The notes: a model not told the origin generated them from the sequence alone. A stretch of 38,651 nt of DNA from Planctomycetota bacterium (GCA_022705405.1 JAKJEN010000010.1:1-38651), one strand, 5' to 3'; positions 26,345 through 36,496 are shown, counted from the first letter of the stretch. Numbers and translations: made by a program.

Positions 26345-27553
26345 TTAAACATCCAGCAAGGTCATGCCGAAACCCGGAGCCGGCGGAGGTACCAGTTTTC
26401 CTTCCCGCAGTATGTACCGGCTCATATCCACTTGTTCGCATGTGCAGGTGACGCCTTCGATAGTCACGATATTCCCAAGTCCAGCAGCCAGGTGGGCGAT
26501 GTAATTGGTTTTTAAGGCCGTTCCCCACGCATGGGGCGAAGCGGTTACTCCCATTTTTTTCAATTCCCCCATCAGCGCCCGCCATTGGGTAAATCCATAC
26601 CAGCTGACATCGTACAGATTTACATCCAGCAGGCCGTCCTTGAGCAATTCCGTAATAAATGCCTGATCCGGATTGCTCTCCCCATCTGCCAGCAGCGTTT
26701 TGTTCTTTTTGTTTTTCTTCAGCCAGGCCCTTAGTTTTTCATAATCCTCCCGGGTTTCCTGAAACGGCTCTTCGATCCAGAACAAATCTACATCCCCAAT
26801 CCCCTCCAGATATCGAATAAACTCTTCGCAGGTAAAGCCGTCGTTTCCATCGACCAGGATATCGATATCCGGAAAGGCGGCCGCGATGACTCGCGTCACT
26901 TCGATATCCCGGCGGAGACCGGCCTCTTTTTCCATCCATCGGTTCCCCCGGCCGATCTTCAGTTTGAGCTGCCGATAGCCATAGTCAATATCCTGGCGGC
27001 AATTTTTCAGCGTTTGTTCGATGCCGGCGGGATTTTCCTGCGGTTCCAGATCGTCAAAATAAATCATTCCGCTGTAACAGAGCGTCGCATCCGGCCCCTG
27101 GCTGCCGAGCATTTCATAGACTGGGATATTCAGGATAACTCCGGCCAAATCATGAAGAGCCAAATCCAGCGGACGCGCATCGGCCCTGAGGATTCCAATC
27201 GCCGGATCGAAAATCTCCGAAATCGGCGCCCCTTTGAAACGCGCAAGTATCTCTTCTGCTTTCCGGGGATCTGCAAGCAATTGTCCCCAGCCGCTGGCGC
27301 CTTGGTCAGTCCTGATGCGGCAGACCGTCTCCCGCGGCCCCCACCCATGGACGCCCGTACGAGAGTTTTTGCCGACATGACGGGGCCATTTCAACTGCAC
27401 GGTTTTAACGTCCAGAGAAGACAATCGGTGCCGGGCCAGTTCCTTTTTCCATGGCTCGGATTTATCTGTGACGCCCGCAAAAAGGCAGGGATTCAAGCCG
27501 ACCGCAGAGATTGCCGCTGTGTGCCCTAAAAATTGACGCCGATTCATCTTCAT
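26345..27553 (-). CDS. Mandelate racemase/muconate lactonizing-like enolase-superfamily protein, Tat-exported
   Basis: This is a 402-residue enolase-superfamily enzyme, expected to abstract a proton alpha to a carboxylate using a divalent metal. A Tat signal lies at residues 4-27 (NRRQFLG with a hydrophobic stretch), so it is probably exported folded. The barrel carries Lys197/Lys199 (KLKIG), metal ligands Asp235 (LVDGND), Glu261 (IEEPF) and Glu292 (ADGES), and His341 (SPHAWG), which resembles mandelate-racemase-type active sites. Acid-sugar dehydratase, epimerase and racemase activities all occur in this family; I cannot choose. The ATG follows AAAGGA at 7 nt. A possible promoter lies about 105 nt upstream. 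The MATE gene upstream is on the same strand but separated by 242 nt. Confidence 0.9.
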   Translation of the reverse strand: MKMNRRQFLGHTAAISAVGLNPCLFAGVTDKSEPWKKELARHRLSSLDVKTVQLKWPRHVGKNSRTGVHGWGPRETVCRIRTDQGASGWGQLLADPRKAEEILARFKGAPISEIFDPAIGILRADARPLDLALHDLAGVILNIPVYEMLGSQGPDATLCYSGMIYFDDLEPQENPAGIEQTLKNCRQDIDYGYRQLKLKIGRGNRWMEKEAGLRRDIEVTRVIAAAFPDIDILVDGNDGFTCEEFIRYLEGIGDVDLFWIEEPFQETREDYEKLRAWLKKNKKNKTLLADGESNPDQAFITELLKDGLLDVNLYDVSWYGFTQWRALMGELKKMGVTASPHAWGTALKTNYIAHLAAGLGNIVTIEGVTCTCEQVDMSRYILREGKLVPPPAPGFGMTLLDV

Positions 27554-27658
27554 AGATCTATCCTTTCAATTATCCGTTTAGAATAGAACCTCAACACGCC
27601 TGTACCTGGACAAATACGTTTCCAACTGTTGAAGGTCCAAGACGGTTCCGTTTTATTC

Positions 27659-27687
27659 AGTTTATTCGATCTTACGTTTTTCTTCAA
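27659..27687 (-). promoter_or_regulatory. Possible promoter of the enolase-superfamily gene
   Basis: On the minus strand, TTGAAG, a 17-nt spacer and TAAACT: 4 of 6 matches in each box. The implied start is about 100 nt before the gene. Confidence 0.3.
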
Positions 27688-27707
27688 GAGTTCATTCATT
27701 CCCCAAT

Positions 27708-27803
27708 TTACCCAACCCTTAGAGCAAATGCAATACCATCCCTTTTATCAAAGCCGTATTCGACCTTATCTCTGATGTATCCTGTCAGGTTTTGGTTAAA
27801 CAT
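27708..27803 (-). CDS. Possible 31-residue small ORF overlapping the MATE stop
   Basis: The frame begins with an ATG at 27803, overlapping the end of the MATE gene by 8 nt, and ends at TAA 27710-27708. AAGG lies 9 nt before the ATG. The peptide has a charged middle (IRDKVEYGFDKRDG) and a hydrophobic end (IAFALRVG). The layout, a start codon overlapping a stop with a ribosome site in reach, is what translational coupling looks like. I do not recognise it, and at this length chance is a real alternative. Confidence 0.3.
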   Translation of the reverse strand: MFNQNLTGYIRDKVEYGFDKRDGIAFALRVG

Positions 27804-29196
27804 ACTGAGAAACCTTAACCGGTTTTTTGGGAAAAATATCAGTTTGATCCGCGGTATCCCTTTTTGAGGATTGGACCAAATGAAGGATCCTCCATACCCA
27901 GATCAAGCCGATTGTCCCCGCCAGCAAGTCGGTAATCAGCCGTCCCCAAAAGACGCCGGCAATCCCCATCCATCGAGCCCCTATAAAGGACAGCGGAATC
28001 AGCAGAACCAGCACACGTACAGCATGGAGAATGGTAGTAAAGGCGGGTCTGTGCAGGCCGGTCAGGAAAAACCCGCAATATCGGGTCACCTCCATCATCC
28101 CATACCCGAATGAGATAATGCGAATGTAGGAAATTAACACCGCATCCACCTTGGGATCGCGAGTAAAGGCCATCGCCATCCAGGGCGCACAAAGAAAGAA
28201 AACAATCGCCGTCAGCCCGCCATAGCCCAGGGCAAATTGTGTCGTCGCCTTATGGGCCTGAATGACGCGATCTATGCGGCCGGCTCCGAAATTCTGGCTG
28301 ACAAAGGGCGTCAGCGACATCCCCAGCGCCATCGGCACCATAAAAGCGAACATCTCAATACGTCCGGCGGCTCCGGCGGCGGCAACTGCCTGGTAGCCGA
28401 ATTGACTGATAATCCGGGTGATCACTGTCGCCGAAATCGGAATCAGAATCAGCGTCAAAACGCCCGGAACGGCAAAGCCGGCAATCCGCTTCAGCGAAGC
28501 CGTATAATGGCTCAGGTTCATCGAGCCAAAAGTCAGCAGGCGGTGTTTGGCAGACAACAGATACAGCAGCCAGAGCGTCGAGATGGACTGGGCCAGCACC
28601 GTCGCCAGCGCCGCCCCGCGAATGCCCATCGCCGGACATCCCAGATAGCCGAAGATCATAATCGGATCAAGAATTACATTCAGCCCGGTCCCTAAGATCA
28701 TAAATCGGGCGGCTGATTTGGAATCGCCGCAGGAAATCAAAATCCCGTTGCCGGTCATCGGCAAAGCCATCGACACGGCCCCGATATACCAGGTTCGCAT
28801 ATACTGGCCGATCAGCGGCAGCGTCCGATCGTCGGCGCCCAGACGCTGAAAAGTCGGCGTAATAAGAAAATAACCTGCCACGGACATCGCCGCCGCCACT
28901 GAGATCGTCAGCAGCAGGCCGTGGCAGACGATCCGGGAGGCGTCAGGATGGTCATGGCGACCGATGGCATGGGAGGTCAGCGTGGTCACGCCCGACCCGA
29001 TGCCGCCCGCCACACAGGTCAGCAAAGCCACAACCGGAAAGGTAAACCCCATCGCTGCCAGCGGAAGCGTGCCCAGACGAGAGACAAACCAGGTGTCCGT
29101 CAAATTGTAGGCATTCATCGCAAACGTGCCGGCCAGCATCGGAAACGCCATCGAAAACAAAGTTCGCCGAACGCTTTTGTCGACAAGTACAGCCAT
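27796..29196 (-). CDS. MATE-family multidrug/sodium efflux transporter
   Basis: This is a 466-residue inner-membrane protein with about twelve hydrophobic helices in two similar halves, as in the MATE/DinF/NorM superfamily. Family signatures include FPMLAGTFAMNAYNLTDTWFVSRLG at the N-terminus (helix 1-2), GNGILISCGDSKSA in the first half, and the second-half block around MALGMSLTPFVSQNFGAG. Such proteins export cationic drugs or metabolites in exchange for Na+ or H+; the substrate is not evident. The C-terminus is a hydrophilic tail of about 30 residues. The ATG has a weak ribosome site. It is divergent from addB, with candidate promoters for both in the 209-bp gap. Confidence 0.93.
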   Translation of the reverse strand: MAVLVDKSVRRTLFSMAFPMLAGTFAMNAYNLTDTWFVSRLGTLPLAAMGFTFPVVALLTCVAGGIGSGVTTLTSHAIGRHDHPDASRIVCHGLLLTISVAAAMSVAGYFLITPTFQRLGADDRTLPLIGQYMRTWYIGAVSMALPMTGNGILISCGDSKSAARFMILGTGLNVILDPIMIFGYLGCPAMGIRGAALATVLAQSISTLWLLYLLSAKHRLLTFGSMNLSHYTASLKRIAGFAVPGVLTLILIPISATVITRIISQFGYQAVAAAGAAGRIEMFAFMVPMALGMSLTPFVSQNFGAGRIDRVIQAHKATTQFALGYGGLTAIVFFLCAPWMAMAFTRDPKVDAVLISYIRIISFGYGMMEVTRYCGFFLTGLHRPAFTTILHAVRVLVLLIPLSFIGARWMGIAGVFWGRLITDLLAGTIGLIWVWRILHLVQSSKRDTADQTDIFPKKPVKVSQYV

Positions 29197-29259
29197 TATT
29201 CTATCTGGCTTTCAAGTTTGGTGATCATCCATCCATTTCCCCGCAAAGGTAAACGGGAT

Positions 29260-29287
29260 AGTATATCTTTTCTGAGCAAGTCCACAA
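29260..29287 (-). promoter_or_regulatory. Possible promoter of the MATE gene
   Basis: On the minus strand, TTGTGG (29287-29282), a 16-nt spacer and TATACT (29265-29260), about 65 nt before the ATG. The -10 is good and the -35 weak. Confidence 0.4.
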
Positions 29288-29318
29288 GGTCAATTTGCCG
29301 GCTGTATTTAATTTACCG

Positions 29319-29346
29319 TTGAGCAAGCACAGGCATACCTTATAAT
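29319..29346 (+). promoter_or_regulatory. Promoter of the addBA operon
   Basis: TTGAGC (29319-29324), a 16-nt spacer and a perfect TATAAT (29341-29346), about 60 nt before the addB start codon. Confidence 0.6.
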
Positions 29347-29405
29347 AACACAGAGGAAACAGCAGGGCTGCCCCAAAGAAGGACAAATGAAAAAAGAGGC
29401 AGACG

Positions 29406-32400
29406 ATGTCGGTACGATTCATTTTAGGCCGGGCGGGAACGGGTAAAACGCGGATGTGTCTGGATGCCGCGGCGGCGGCTCTGCAAACGCAGGAGGATAC
29501 CCCGCTGGTACTCCTTGTGCCCGAACAAGCCACTTATCAGGCCGAGCAGGCCATCCTCTCCTCGCCTGCCGTCCAGGGCTACAGTCGGCTGCGGATTGTT
29601 TCCTTTGAGCGATTGCGTTTCTGGCTGATGCCCCCCGCGGCCGGAAGGGCTGAACTGAGCCGCCTCGGCCGCCAGATGATCGCCGGCCGCATTTTGATGG
29701 ATTGCAGGGATCGGCTCCAGCTCCTTGTTCCCAACTCCCGGTCGCCAGGGCTTGCAGAAAAAACCGCCGACCTGATCGCCCAGCTGTTTTGCGCCGAAGC
29801 TGACCCCGACCAACTTCGCCAAACCGCCCGGATCCTTGAAGAACGCGACCCCGGCTCCAGAACCGCACTCAAATTGACGGATCTGGCGGCGATCTTTGAG
29901 GCCTATCAGGAATATCTGGATCGCAGCGGCCGTTTCAGCGATCCGGACCGGGATTTCGGACGCTCGCGCTGCCGAATCGAACAGGCAGCTTTTTTGCGAA
30001 AAGCCCGCCTCTGGGTCGATGGTTTTTCGGGCTTTACGGCACAAGAGGAAACCCTCCTGCTGGAACTGCTCAAAACAGCCGATCAGTCGTATATTGCCCT
30101 GTGTCTGGATCCCTCTGTTGGTGAGGCCCAAACATTAGATCCGTTCAGCGCGTTTGCCCCGACCGAGCAAACCTATTTTCGCCTGCAAAGACGGATTGCC
30201 GAGGCCAATCTGGAAATTGAAAAGCCCATCCTCCTGCAAGACAGCCGGCGATACCGCAAAGCCCCGGCCCTGCGGTATCTGGAAGAAAATTTCTTTAACG
30301 ATTTTCCCGGTCAACCGGCCCCCTGCAATGGTGCGGTTGTGTGCGCAGCCCTGCCGGATGTACGCGGCGAGTGCCTTTGGACAGCCCGACAGATCCTGCG
30401 TCTGGTCCGGGAAGAAAATCTCCGCTATCGAGATATCGCCGTAGTGGCGCCCGATATGGCCGTCTATCAGCATCCGCTGGTCTGGGCCATGGAACAGATA
30501 GGGCTGCCGTTTTTTCTGGATCAGCCCCGACCGCTGCGCACCCATCCGGCCATTGAACTGCTGAACAGCGCCTTGCGAGCGGTCTGTTTCGGCTTTCGCC
30601 TGCCGGATATGATGGCCTATCTAAAAACCGGTCTCAGCGGTCTGGAGGATGTCCAGACGGATCTGCTGGATAATTACTGCCGACTGGCCGGCATTGAGGG
30701 GCAGGACTGGTTCCAGGAGGAGCCCTGGGAGTTTGTGGAAAAATCTGAGGGGGTGAACGAGGCGCAGATCGATGGGCTTCGAAGAAAGATTGCAGCTCCG
30801 CTGAAAGTCCTCAGAGACAACCTGCAAATCGGCGCCAATCAGGCGATCTATCCCGAGGAGTTTGTCCGTGCGATCTGGGATTTTCTCACGGCGCTTCAGA
30901 TAGGCCGGACTCTGTCGGATTTGGCGCAGAACGATCCGTCCGATCAACGCTTCGGCCACCGCCAGTTATGGGATAAACTCATACAGATTCTCGATGAACT
31001 CTGCGCCGTCTATGAAAATGCCCAACGTCCTGCCGCGGAATTTATACGCCTGCTCGAAACCGCCTTTGCCGCGATGACAGTCAAGCTGATCCCGCCGGCC
31101 CTCGATCAGACGCTGATCGGCCAGATCGAACGCAGCCGACACCCCGATATTCAGGTATTATTTCTATTGGGAGTAACGCAAAAGCAGTTCCCCGTTCCGC
31201 TTGGCGGCGAAGGCCTTCTGGGTCGAGACGACCGCGCTGCGATTAGTCCGCATTTGCCGGACCTTGCAGAGACCCTTCAGGAACAACTGGTCCGCCGACG
31301 CTACCTCAGTTATATCGCCCTGACACGCGCTGCCAGACGCGTTTTTTTAACTCGACCGATCGCCGATGAGAAAGGCAGTCCTATCCAGCCCTGGGCAGGA
31401 CTGGAAACACTCTGCGCCCTGTTTTCAGACTTACAGACAATCAGTCCCTCCCCATCGCCGCAGGGCCTGCAAGATCTTCAGACCTCCTCTGAATGGCTCG
31501 GCTGGTTCACTGACACACTCGGTCGAGACAGCCAGGCCCCGGAATCGATCCGACAAACCGCCGCGGCCCTGCTGGAACTGGCCGATTCGCAGATCGCCCT
31601 GCCTGTTCGGGCGGCGCTGGAATATAATAACAAAGCCCAATTGGAGCCGGATCTTCTGCGGCGGATCTTTTCCGTGCCGCTGGCTACCTCCATCAGTCGG
31701 CTGGAGACCTTTGCTTCCTGTCCCTATCAGCATTTTGCCTCCTATATCCTGCGTCTCAAAAAGCGGCGGCTGGTGCGGCTGGAGCCAATGGATTTCGGCT
31801 CGTTTTATCACACTGTCCTTGACGGTCTGTTTAAGACCATCCGCAACGAAGGCATGGACTGGCAAACTGTATCAGTAGAACAGCTGGACAGGATCGTTTG
31901 CCGGGTTATTGAGCAGGTCGTTCAGGACAGCCGGCCCCTGCAGGGCTATCAGCGCCACTCGGCGCATCAGGCATTTATTCTTTCAGCCGCCTCCGATCAG
32001 ATTCGTCGCCTGATCGCCCCCTTGCAGGAAATGATCCGTGCCGGGAACTTTACCCCCGCCCAGACGGAGATCCATTTCGGCAAAGACGGCGGTCTGCCAG
32101 CCCTCGAACTGGCCCTGCCGGACGGCAGAAAAATCCGACTTCGCGGCGTCATCGACCGGATCGACTGGGCCGATATCAACGGCTGCAGGGCGGCCCTGGT
32201 TTTCGATTACAAGACCAACCCCCGCTCGTTTAGCTGGGTCCGGTGGCACAACGGGTTGTCTCTCCAGATGCCTTCTTATCTGCTGGTCCTGCGGGGGCGT
32301 TCCATAGAACAGAAGAATCTGGACGCGGTTGTCGGGGCATTTTATATCCCCATCCAGAATTATCCGAAATCTTCGACCCTTTCAGAATTCAACAAGGAAG

Positions 32401-32789
32401 GAAAATTTGCTTATAAAGCCAAGGGATTCCTCGATGGTGAATATGCTTTGGAACTTGATAGGGCGCCGAACCTGCGGAGCCGATACTATAACTTTGCCGT
32501 GAACAGAGAAGGCAGCCCGTATGGTTATTTCAACACAAGCGGATCCCTGCATCCTGAACAATTCAACCAATTGCTCGCCCACACACAAAAGATCTTGTGT
32601 TCTTTGGCTGCCCGGATTCTGTCGGGCGAGATTGAGATTACCCCTTATCGCCTCAACCGTATCAGCCCTTGCTCTTACTGCGATTATCGGGCTGTATGCA
32701 AGTTTGACTGGCAGATCAACAACTATCGTCTGATCCAATCGCTCGATAAGCAAGCGGTTTTTAATCTTCTGGAGGAGGATCCGCTATGA
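29406..32789 (+). CDS. addB: AddB-like subunit of helicase-nuclease (RecBCD-type repair)
   Basis: AddB works with AddA to process double-strand DNA ends for recombination. The 1127-residue protein has an N-terminal helicase-like region with a P-loop at residues 8-15 (GRAGTGKT). A C-terminal PD-(D/E)XK nuclease domain has Asp917 (GVIDRID), Asp934 and Lys936 (DYKT). The four cysteines that hold the nuclease [4Fe-4S] cluster in AddB are present: Cys772 (SCPYQHF) and Cys1089, Cys1092, Cys1098 in CX2CX5C spacing. The start ATG has GAGG 6 nt upstream. Its TGA overlaps the addA ATG (ATGA), so the two are translationally coupled. The sequence is divergent from Bacillus AddB, but the combination of features is specific for the AddB/RexB group. 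Confidence 0.9.
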   Translation: MSVRFILGRAGTGKTRMCLDAAAAALQTQEDTPLVLLVPEQATYQAEQAILSSPAVQGYSRLRIVSFERLRFWLMPPAAGRAELSRLGRQMIAGRILMDCRDRLQLLVPNSRSPGLAEKTADLIAQLFCAEADPDQLRQTARILEERDPGSRTALKLTDLAAIFEAYQEYLDRSGRFSDPDRDFGRSRCRIEQAAFLRKARLWVDGFSGFTAQEETLLLELLKTADQSYIALCLDPSVGEAQTLDPFSAFAPTEQTYFRLQRRIAEANLEIEKPILLQDSRRYRKAPALRYLEENFFNDFPGQPAPCNGAVVCAALPDVRGECLWTARQILRLVREENLRYRDIAVVAPDMAVYQHPLVWAMEQIGLPFFLDQPRPLRTHPAIELLNSALRAVCFGFRLPDMMAYLKTGLSGLEDVQTDLLDNYCRLAGIEGQDWFQEEPWEFVEKSEGVNEAQIDGLRRKIAAPLKVLRDNLQIGANQAIYPEEFVRAIWDFLTALQIGRTLSDLAQNDPSDQRFGHRQLWDKLIQILDELCAVYENAQRPAAEFIRLLETAFAAMTVKLIPPALDQTLIGQIERSRHPDIQVLFLLGVTQKQFPVPLGGEGLLGRDDRAAISPHLPDLAETLQEQLVRRRYLSYIALTRAARRVFLTRPIADEKGSPIQPWAGLETLCALFSDLQTISPSPSPQGLQDLQTSSEWLGWFTDTLGRDSQAPESIRQTAAALLELADSQIALPVRAALEYNNKAQLEPDLLRRIFSVPLATSISRLETFASCPYQHFASYILRLKKRRLVRLEPMDFGSFYHTVLDGLFKTIRNEGMDWQTVSVEQLDRIVCRVIEQVVQDSRPLQGYQRHSAHQAFILSAASDQIRRLIAPLQEMIRAGNFTPAQTEIHFGKDGGLPALELALPDGRKIRLRGVIDRIDWADINGCRAALVFDYKTNPRSFSWVRWHNGLSLQMPSYLLVLRGRSIEQKNLDAVVGAFYIPIQNYPKSSTLSEFNKEGKFAYKAKGFLDGEYALELDRAPNLRSRYYNFAVNREGSPYGYFNTSGSLHPEQFNQLLAHTQKILCSLAARILSGEIEITPYRLNRISPCSYCDYRAVCKFDWQINNYRLIQSLDKQAVFNLLEEDPL

Positions 32790-35700
32790 CCTCAGCGATC
32801 CGGTGGACACAAAGCCAGCAAGAAGCGATTACGGCAGTCGGCCGTCCGCTGCTGGTCAGCGCATCGGCGGGCGCCGGCAAGACAGCTGTGCTGGCTCAGC
32901 GCTGCCTCCAGCGGATTAACGATCCGGAACATCTCGTCGATGTCGATCGGATTTTGGTGCTGACCTATACCGATGCGGCCGCCGAAGAAATGCACGACCG
33001 AATCGCCCGAACCCTTCGCAGCGCCTATCAGAGAACACGGTCCGAACATCTGCGCCGACAGGCCCTGTTTCTTGACGCCGCCTGGATCAGCACCTTCCAT
33101 GCCTTCTGCAAACGAATCCTGACCGAGCATTTTTACCTGCTGGATCTGGATCCGGCCTTCGGCATTGTCGATCCCGATCAGCAGCGGCTTCTGCAGTCTG
33201 AAGCCCTGCTCGGCTCTCTTCAGCAGGCCTGGACCGATCCGCAGATGATGGAAAAAATGCGGACCCTGTTTTATCGCCGCCATGTCCAGCCGTCTGTCTC
33301 TGCAAGCTTTATCAGCCGCATCCTCGACATACGGAGCTTCCTCGAAAGTATCCCCGACTCGGCTGTTTTTTTTACCCGCATCGAAAGACAAATCGCCGAT
33401 CCAGTCGCCCTGTCGCAGGAATTGCTGGATCAGCAGCATAATACGATCCTGTCCATCCTTCAAACCTGCCGCGAAAAAATCGCCTTCACCCGACTGCTCG
33501 ATCAGCATTTTACCGGCGGCCGCTGGCTCACAGCAGAAAAACTAAGTCCCTACTACGAAAAGATTGACGCCCTTGAGCAATCTGCAAACAAGGCAGACTG
33601 GCCTGGCCTGGCCAATCAGGTCAATACCCTTAACTTCCAGTCGCTGCGTCGCCCCAATAATCTGGATGAGACCGCCGCCAAACAAATCAAAGAACCGCTT
33701 GCGGATGCGGTAAAACAATTGAAAGAGCTGGCTGATCTGGCATTGGTCAGCCCCCATTATGCGCAATTTCAAACCGCCGCTGCCGCCGACCAGATCCGCA
33801 CCCTGCTCGAACTGGTCCGCCGTTTCGGCTGTTCCTACGACCAAGCCAAGCGGCAGATTAACTCGCTGGATTTTTCCGATCTGGAGCAGAAAATGCTGAT
33901 CCTGCTGCGGGAACATCCCTCTACGGTCGAAAAACTCCGTCGTCGATTTGAGTATATCTTCGTCGATGAGTTTCAGGACATCAACGCCGTCCAAAAGAAG
34001 ATCCTCGATGCAATCGCCCGTCCGGACAATCTTTTTGCCGTCGGCGATGTCAAACAGAGCATCTATGCCTTTCGCCGCAGCCGCCCCGAACTTTTCCTGG
34101 CCGCCCTGAATGCGGCCAACGAAGAACCGGACAATCCCAATCAGCCCCAGCGGATTGACCTGGGCGAAAACTTCCGCTCTCGCCGTCAGATCCTTGAGTT
34201 TGCCAACGCCATCTTCAGACGAATCATGACCGAGCAGACCGCCTCGATGAATTATGATGACCGTGCCGCCCTCCGATGTGCCCGTCCCGACCTCAAGGAT
34301 TCTGACCGTCCTATGCCTGTGGAACTGATCCTCCTTGACGACGACCCGGACGATCCGCCGGAAGAAGAATCCGCCCGACAAGATGAGGATAACGGCGAAA
34401 CCGGTTCTCCCTCCGAATTGGTCTCGTCTCTTCAGCGACAGGCCGCCTTCATCGCTCGCCGCATCCGGCAAATGGTCGGCGCCGATAACGGCCAAGCCGA
34501 GTTCCAGATCTTCGATAAGCACGCCGGCATAGCCCGCGATGTTCAGTACCGCGACATCGTGATCCTTATGCGCTCTGTTGCCCATCGCGCTAATGAATAC
34601 ACCGAAATCCTCCGGCAGGCGGGAATCCCTGTCAGTTCCCAGACCGGCTCGGGCTACTTTGCCGCAACGGAAATTGCCGATCTGCTGGCCCTGCTCAAGG
34701 TCCTTGATAACCCCATCCGCGATATTGAACTGGCCGCCGTCCTCCGCAGCAGGATGTTCGGCTTTACCGATTCAGAACTGGCCGACATCCGCCTTGGCGC
34801 TCAGGAAAGCGGCGACAAGAACTGTACATTTTACGACGCCCTTCGCCGCTGCAGCCAATCCGGCCCTGCCTTCCTGCAACAAAAAACAGAGCGAGCCCTC
34901 GCTCAATTGCAGGCCTGGCGAGAGGACATCCGCATCGGCTCACTGGCCGACACACTGGGCAAAATCCTCGAGCAAACGGGCTTTTTGGCCTTTGTTTCCG
35001 CCCTGCCCAACGGCCGACAGCGCCGCGCCAACCTCCTCAAACTCCATGATCGCGCCATCCAGTTCGAACACTTTTCTTCCGGCCCGCAAAGTACCTCGCT
35101 GGCCCGTTTTGTTGAGTTTCTCGAAGATCTGGCCGACCAGCAGCAGGACTGGGCGCCCGCCCAGCCCGACAGCGCCGCTGAAAATGCCGTCCGCCTGCTC
35201 AGTGTCCACCGAAGCAAAGGGCTGGAGTTTCCCGTTGTGATTCTGACCGAACTGAACACCCGCTTTAACATTCGCGACCTGAGCGACCCCTGCCTGATTG
35301 ATGAAGACGCCCTCGGCCTTAAGATCATCGATCCCCAAAAGGATGTCGCCATTCCCACACTGGCCCACCAGGTCCTGGCCGAACGCAAACGCAAAACCCT
35401 CCTTGAAGAAGAGATGCGAATCCTCTATGTGGCCCTCACCCGCGCCCGTGAAAAACTGATCGTTTCAGCTGCACGAAAGGAGTCTCCCTGCCGCCGCATC
35501 CTTTTGGATTGTGCCGTTCTGGCCGACCGCCCCGTGCCCGCCTGGCAGCTGCTCCAGGTGCAATGCCCTATCGACTGGGTTCTCTGGGGTCTTGGCGACC
35601 AGCCCGCCCTGCAAGCCCAGTATCTGGGTTTTGTTTTCGCTGGCCCCTGTCCCGATTTCTTCACCGTTCGCCGAGTTGGCGGCGAGGAATTAAATAAGTG

Positions 35701-36493
35701 CACACGATTCATCGAGGACGCCCGCCAAAAACTGCTCCAGACGACGCTTCCTGAGATACCTCCCGACGTAGAAAAACAGGCCGACGTCCTGCACATAGAG
35801 GCCGCCGAACGTCTTCGATGGTCCTATCCCTTTGCCGAAGCGGTTGCCCTGCCGGCCAAACTGTCTGTCAGCCAGTTGACCCATCGTACGGACGAATTTT
35901 CACCGGCCATCGACGAAGGCCCATGGCGGCGCCTGCCCGAATGCCTTCTAAAGCCGGCCCAGCGAATCGATCATGTTCCCGCCGCCCAAATCGGCACAGC
36001 TGTCCACCTTGTTCTGGCCCGTCTGGATCTGTCCGCCAGGCCCGACCGCCGCACCGTAGAAAGGACGATCCAGACCCTCTGCCATGAAGAAGTTCTCTCG
36101 CCTGACCTGGCCGACCGGATCGATATCCCTGCAATCCTCGGTTTTTTTGACACCCCCCTGGGCGCCCTGGCCCTCCGCCACGGCACGGCCGCGCTTCGCG
36201 AGTGGCCCTTTACGCTGGCCCTGTCCGCTAAAGAGGCCGCGATAGGGCAATCCGATGAAAAAATCATCCTTCAGGGCATCGTGGATTTGATCGTCCCTGC
36301 CCCCGAAGGGCTTGTCATCATCGACTTCAAGACCGACCGCATCCAACCCGAACAGTTGGACGAGCGGCTTGCCCGCTACAGCCCCCAGATCCGCTATTAC
36401 GCCGCGGCCGCCCAAAAGATCCTCGCCCGACCCGTGGTCGCCGCCTATTTTTATTTTCTGTCCCTGTCAAAATCTGTTCAGGCCAACCTTTAA
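32786..36493 (+). CDS. addA: AddA helicase-nuclease subunit (UvrD-type helicase plus nuclease)
   Basis: AddA is the motor of the AddAB complex that unwinds and resects broken DNA. The 1235-residue protein has superfamily 1A helicase motifs in order: Walker A with Lys32 (ASAGAGKT), motif Ia region LVLTYTDAAAEEM, Walker B Asp394-Glu395 (VDEFQD), motif III GDVKQSIYAFR, motif V VHRSKGLEFPVV and motif VI YVALTRAREKL. The C-terminal nuclease domain has Asp1167 (GIVD), Asp1180 and Lys1182 (DFKT), so both subunits carry an intact nuclease centre. A very strong GGAGGAGG site precedes the ATG, which overlaps the addB stop. A promoter for efp begins right after its stop codon. Confidence 0.96.
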   Translation: MTSAIRWTQSQQEAITAVGRPLLVSASAGAGKTAVLAQRCLQRINDPEHLVDVDRILVLTYTDAAAEEMHDRIARTLRSAYQRTRSEHLRRQALFLDAAWISTFHAFCKRILTEHFYLLDLDPAFGIVDPDQQRLLQSEALLGSLQQAWTDPQMMEKMRTLFYRRHVQPSVSASFISRILDIRSFLESIPDSAVFFTRIERQIADPVALSQELLDQQHNTILSILQTCREKIAFTRLLDQHFTGGRWLTAEKLSPYYEKIDALEQSANKADWPGLANQVNTLNFQSLRRPNNLDETAAKQIKEPLADAVKQLKELADLALVSPHYAQFQTAAAADQIRTLLELVRRFGCSYDQAKRQINSLDFSDLEQKMLILLREHPSTVEKLRRRFEYIFVDEFQDINAVQKKILDAIARPDNLFAVGDVKQSIYAFRRSRPELFLAALNAANEEPDNPNQPQRIDLGENFRSRRQILEFANAIFRRIMTEQTASMNYDDRAALRCARPDLKDSDRPMPVELILLDDDPDDPPEEESARQDEDNGETGSPSELVSSLQRQAAFIARRIRQMVGADNGQAEFQIFDKHAGIARDVQYRDIVILMRSVAHRANEYTEILRQAGIPVSSQTGSGYFAATEIADLLALLKVLDNPIRDIELAAVLRSRMFGFTDSELADIRLGAQESGDKNCTFYDALRRCSQSGPAFLQQKTERALAQLQAWREDIRIGSLADTLGKILEQTGFLAFVSALPNGRQRRANLLKLHDRAIQFEHFSSGPQSTSLARFVEFLEDLADQQQDWAPAQPDSAAENAVRLLSVHRSKGLEFPVVILTELNTRFNIRDLSDPCLIDEDALGLKIIDPQKDVAIPTLAHQVLAERKRKTLLEEEMRILYVALTRAREKLIVSAARKESPCRRILLDCAVLADRPVPAWQLLQVQCPIDWVLWGLGDQPALQAQYLGFVFAGPCPDFFTVRRVGGEELNKCTRFIEDARQKLLQTTLPEIPPDVEKQADVLHIEAAERLRWSYPFAEAVALPAKLSVSQLTHRTDEFSPAIDEGPWRRLPECLLKPAQRIDHVPAAQIGTAVHLVLARLDLSARPDRRTVERTIQTLCHEEVLSPDLADRIDIPAILGFFDTPLGALALRHGTAALREWPFTLALSAKEAAIGQSDEKIILQGIVDLIVPAPEGLVIIDFKTDRIQPEQLDERLARYSPQIRYYAAAAQKILARPVVAAYFYFLSLSKSVQANL

Positions 36494-36496
36494 ATC

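Noticed and set aside
29387-29446. Short ATG frame overlapping the addB start, with AAGGA upstream
   Set aside because: Only 19 codons, no protein-like content, and the addB ATG has its own GAGG site; a chance frame is more likely.
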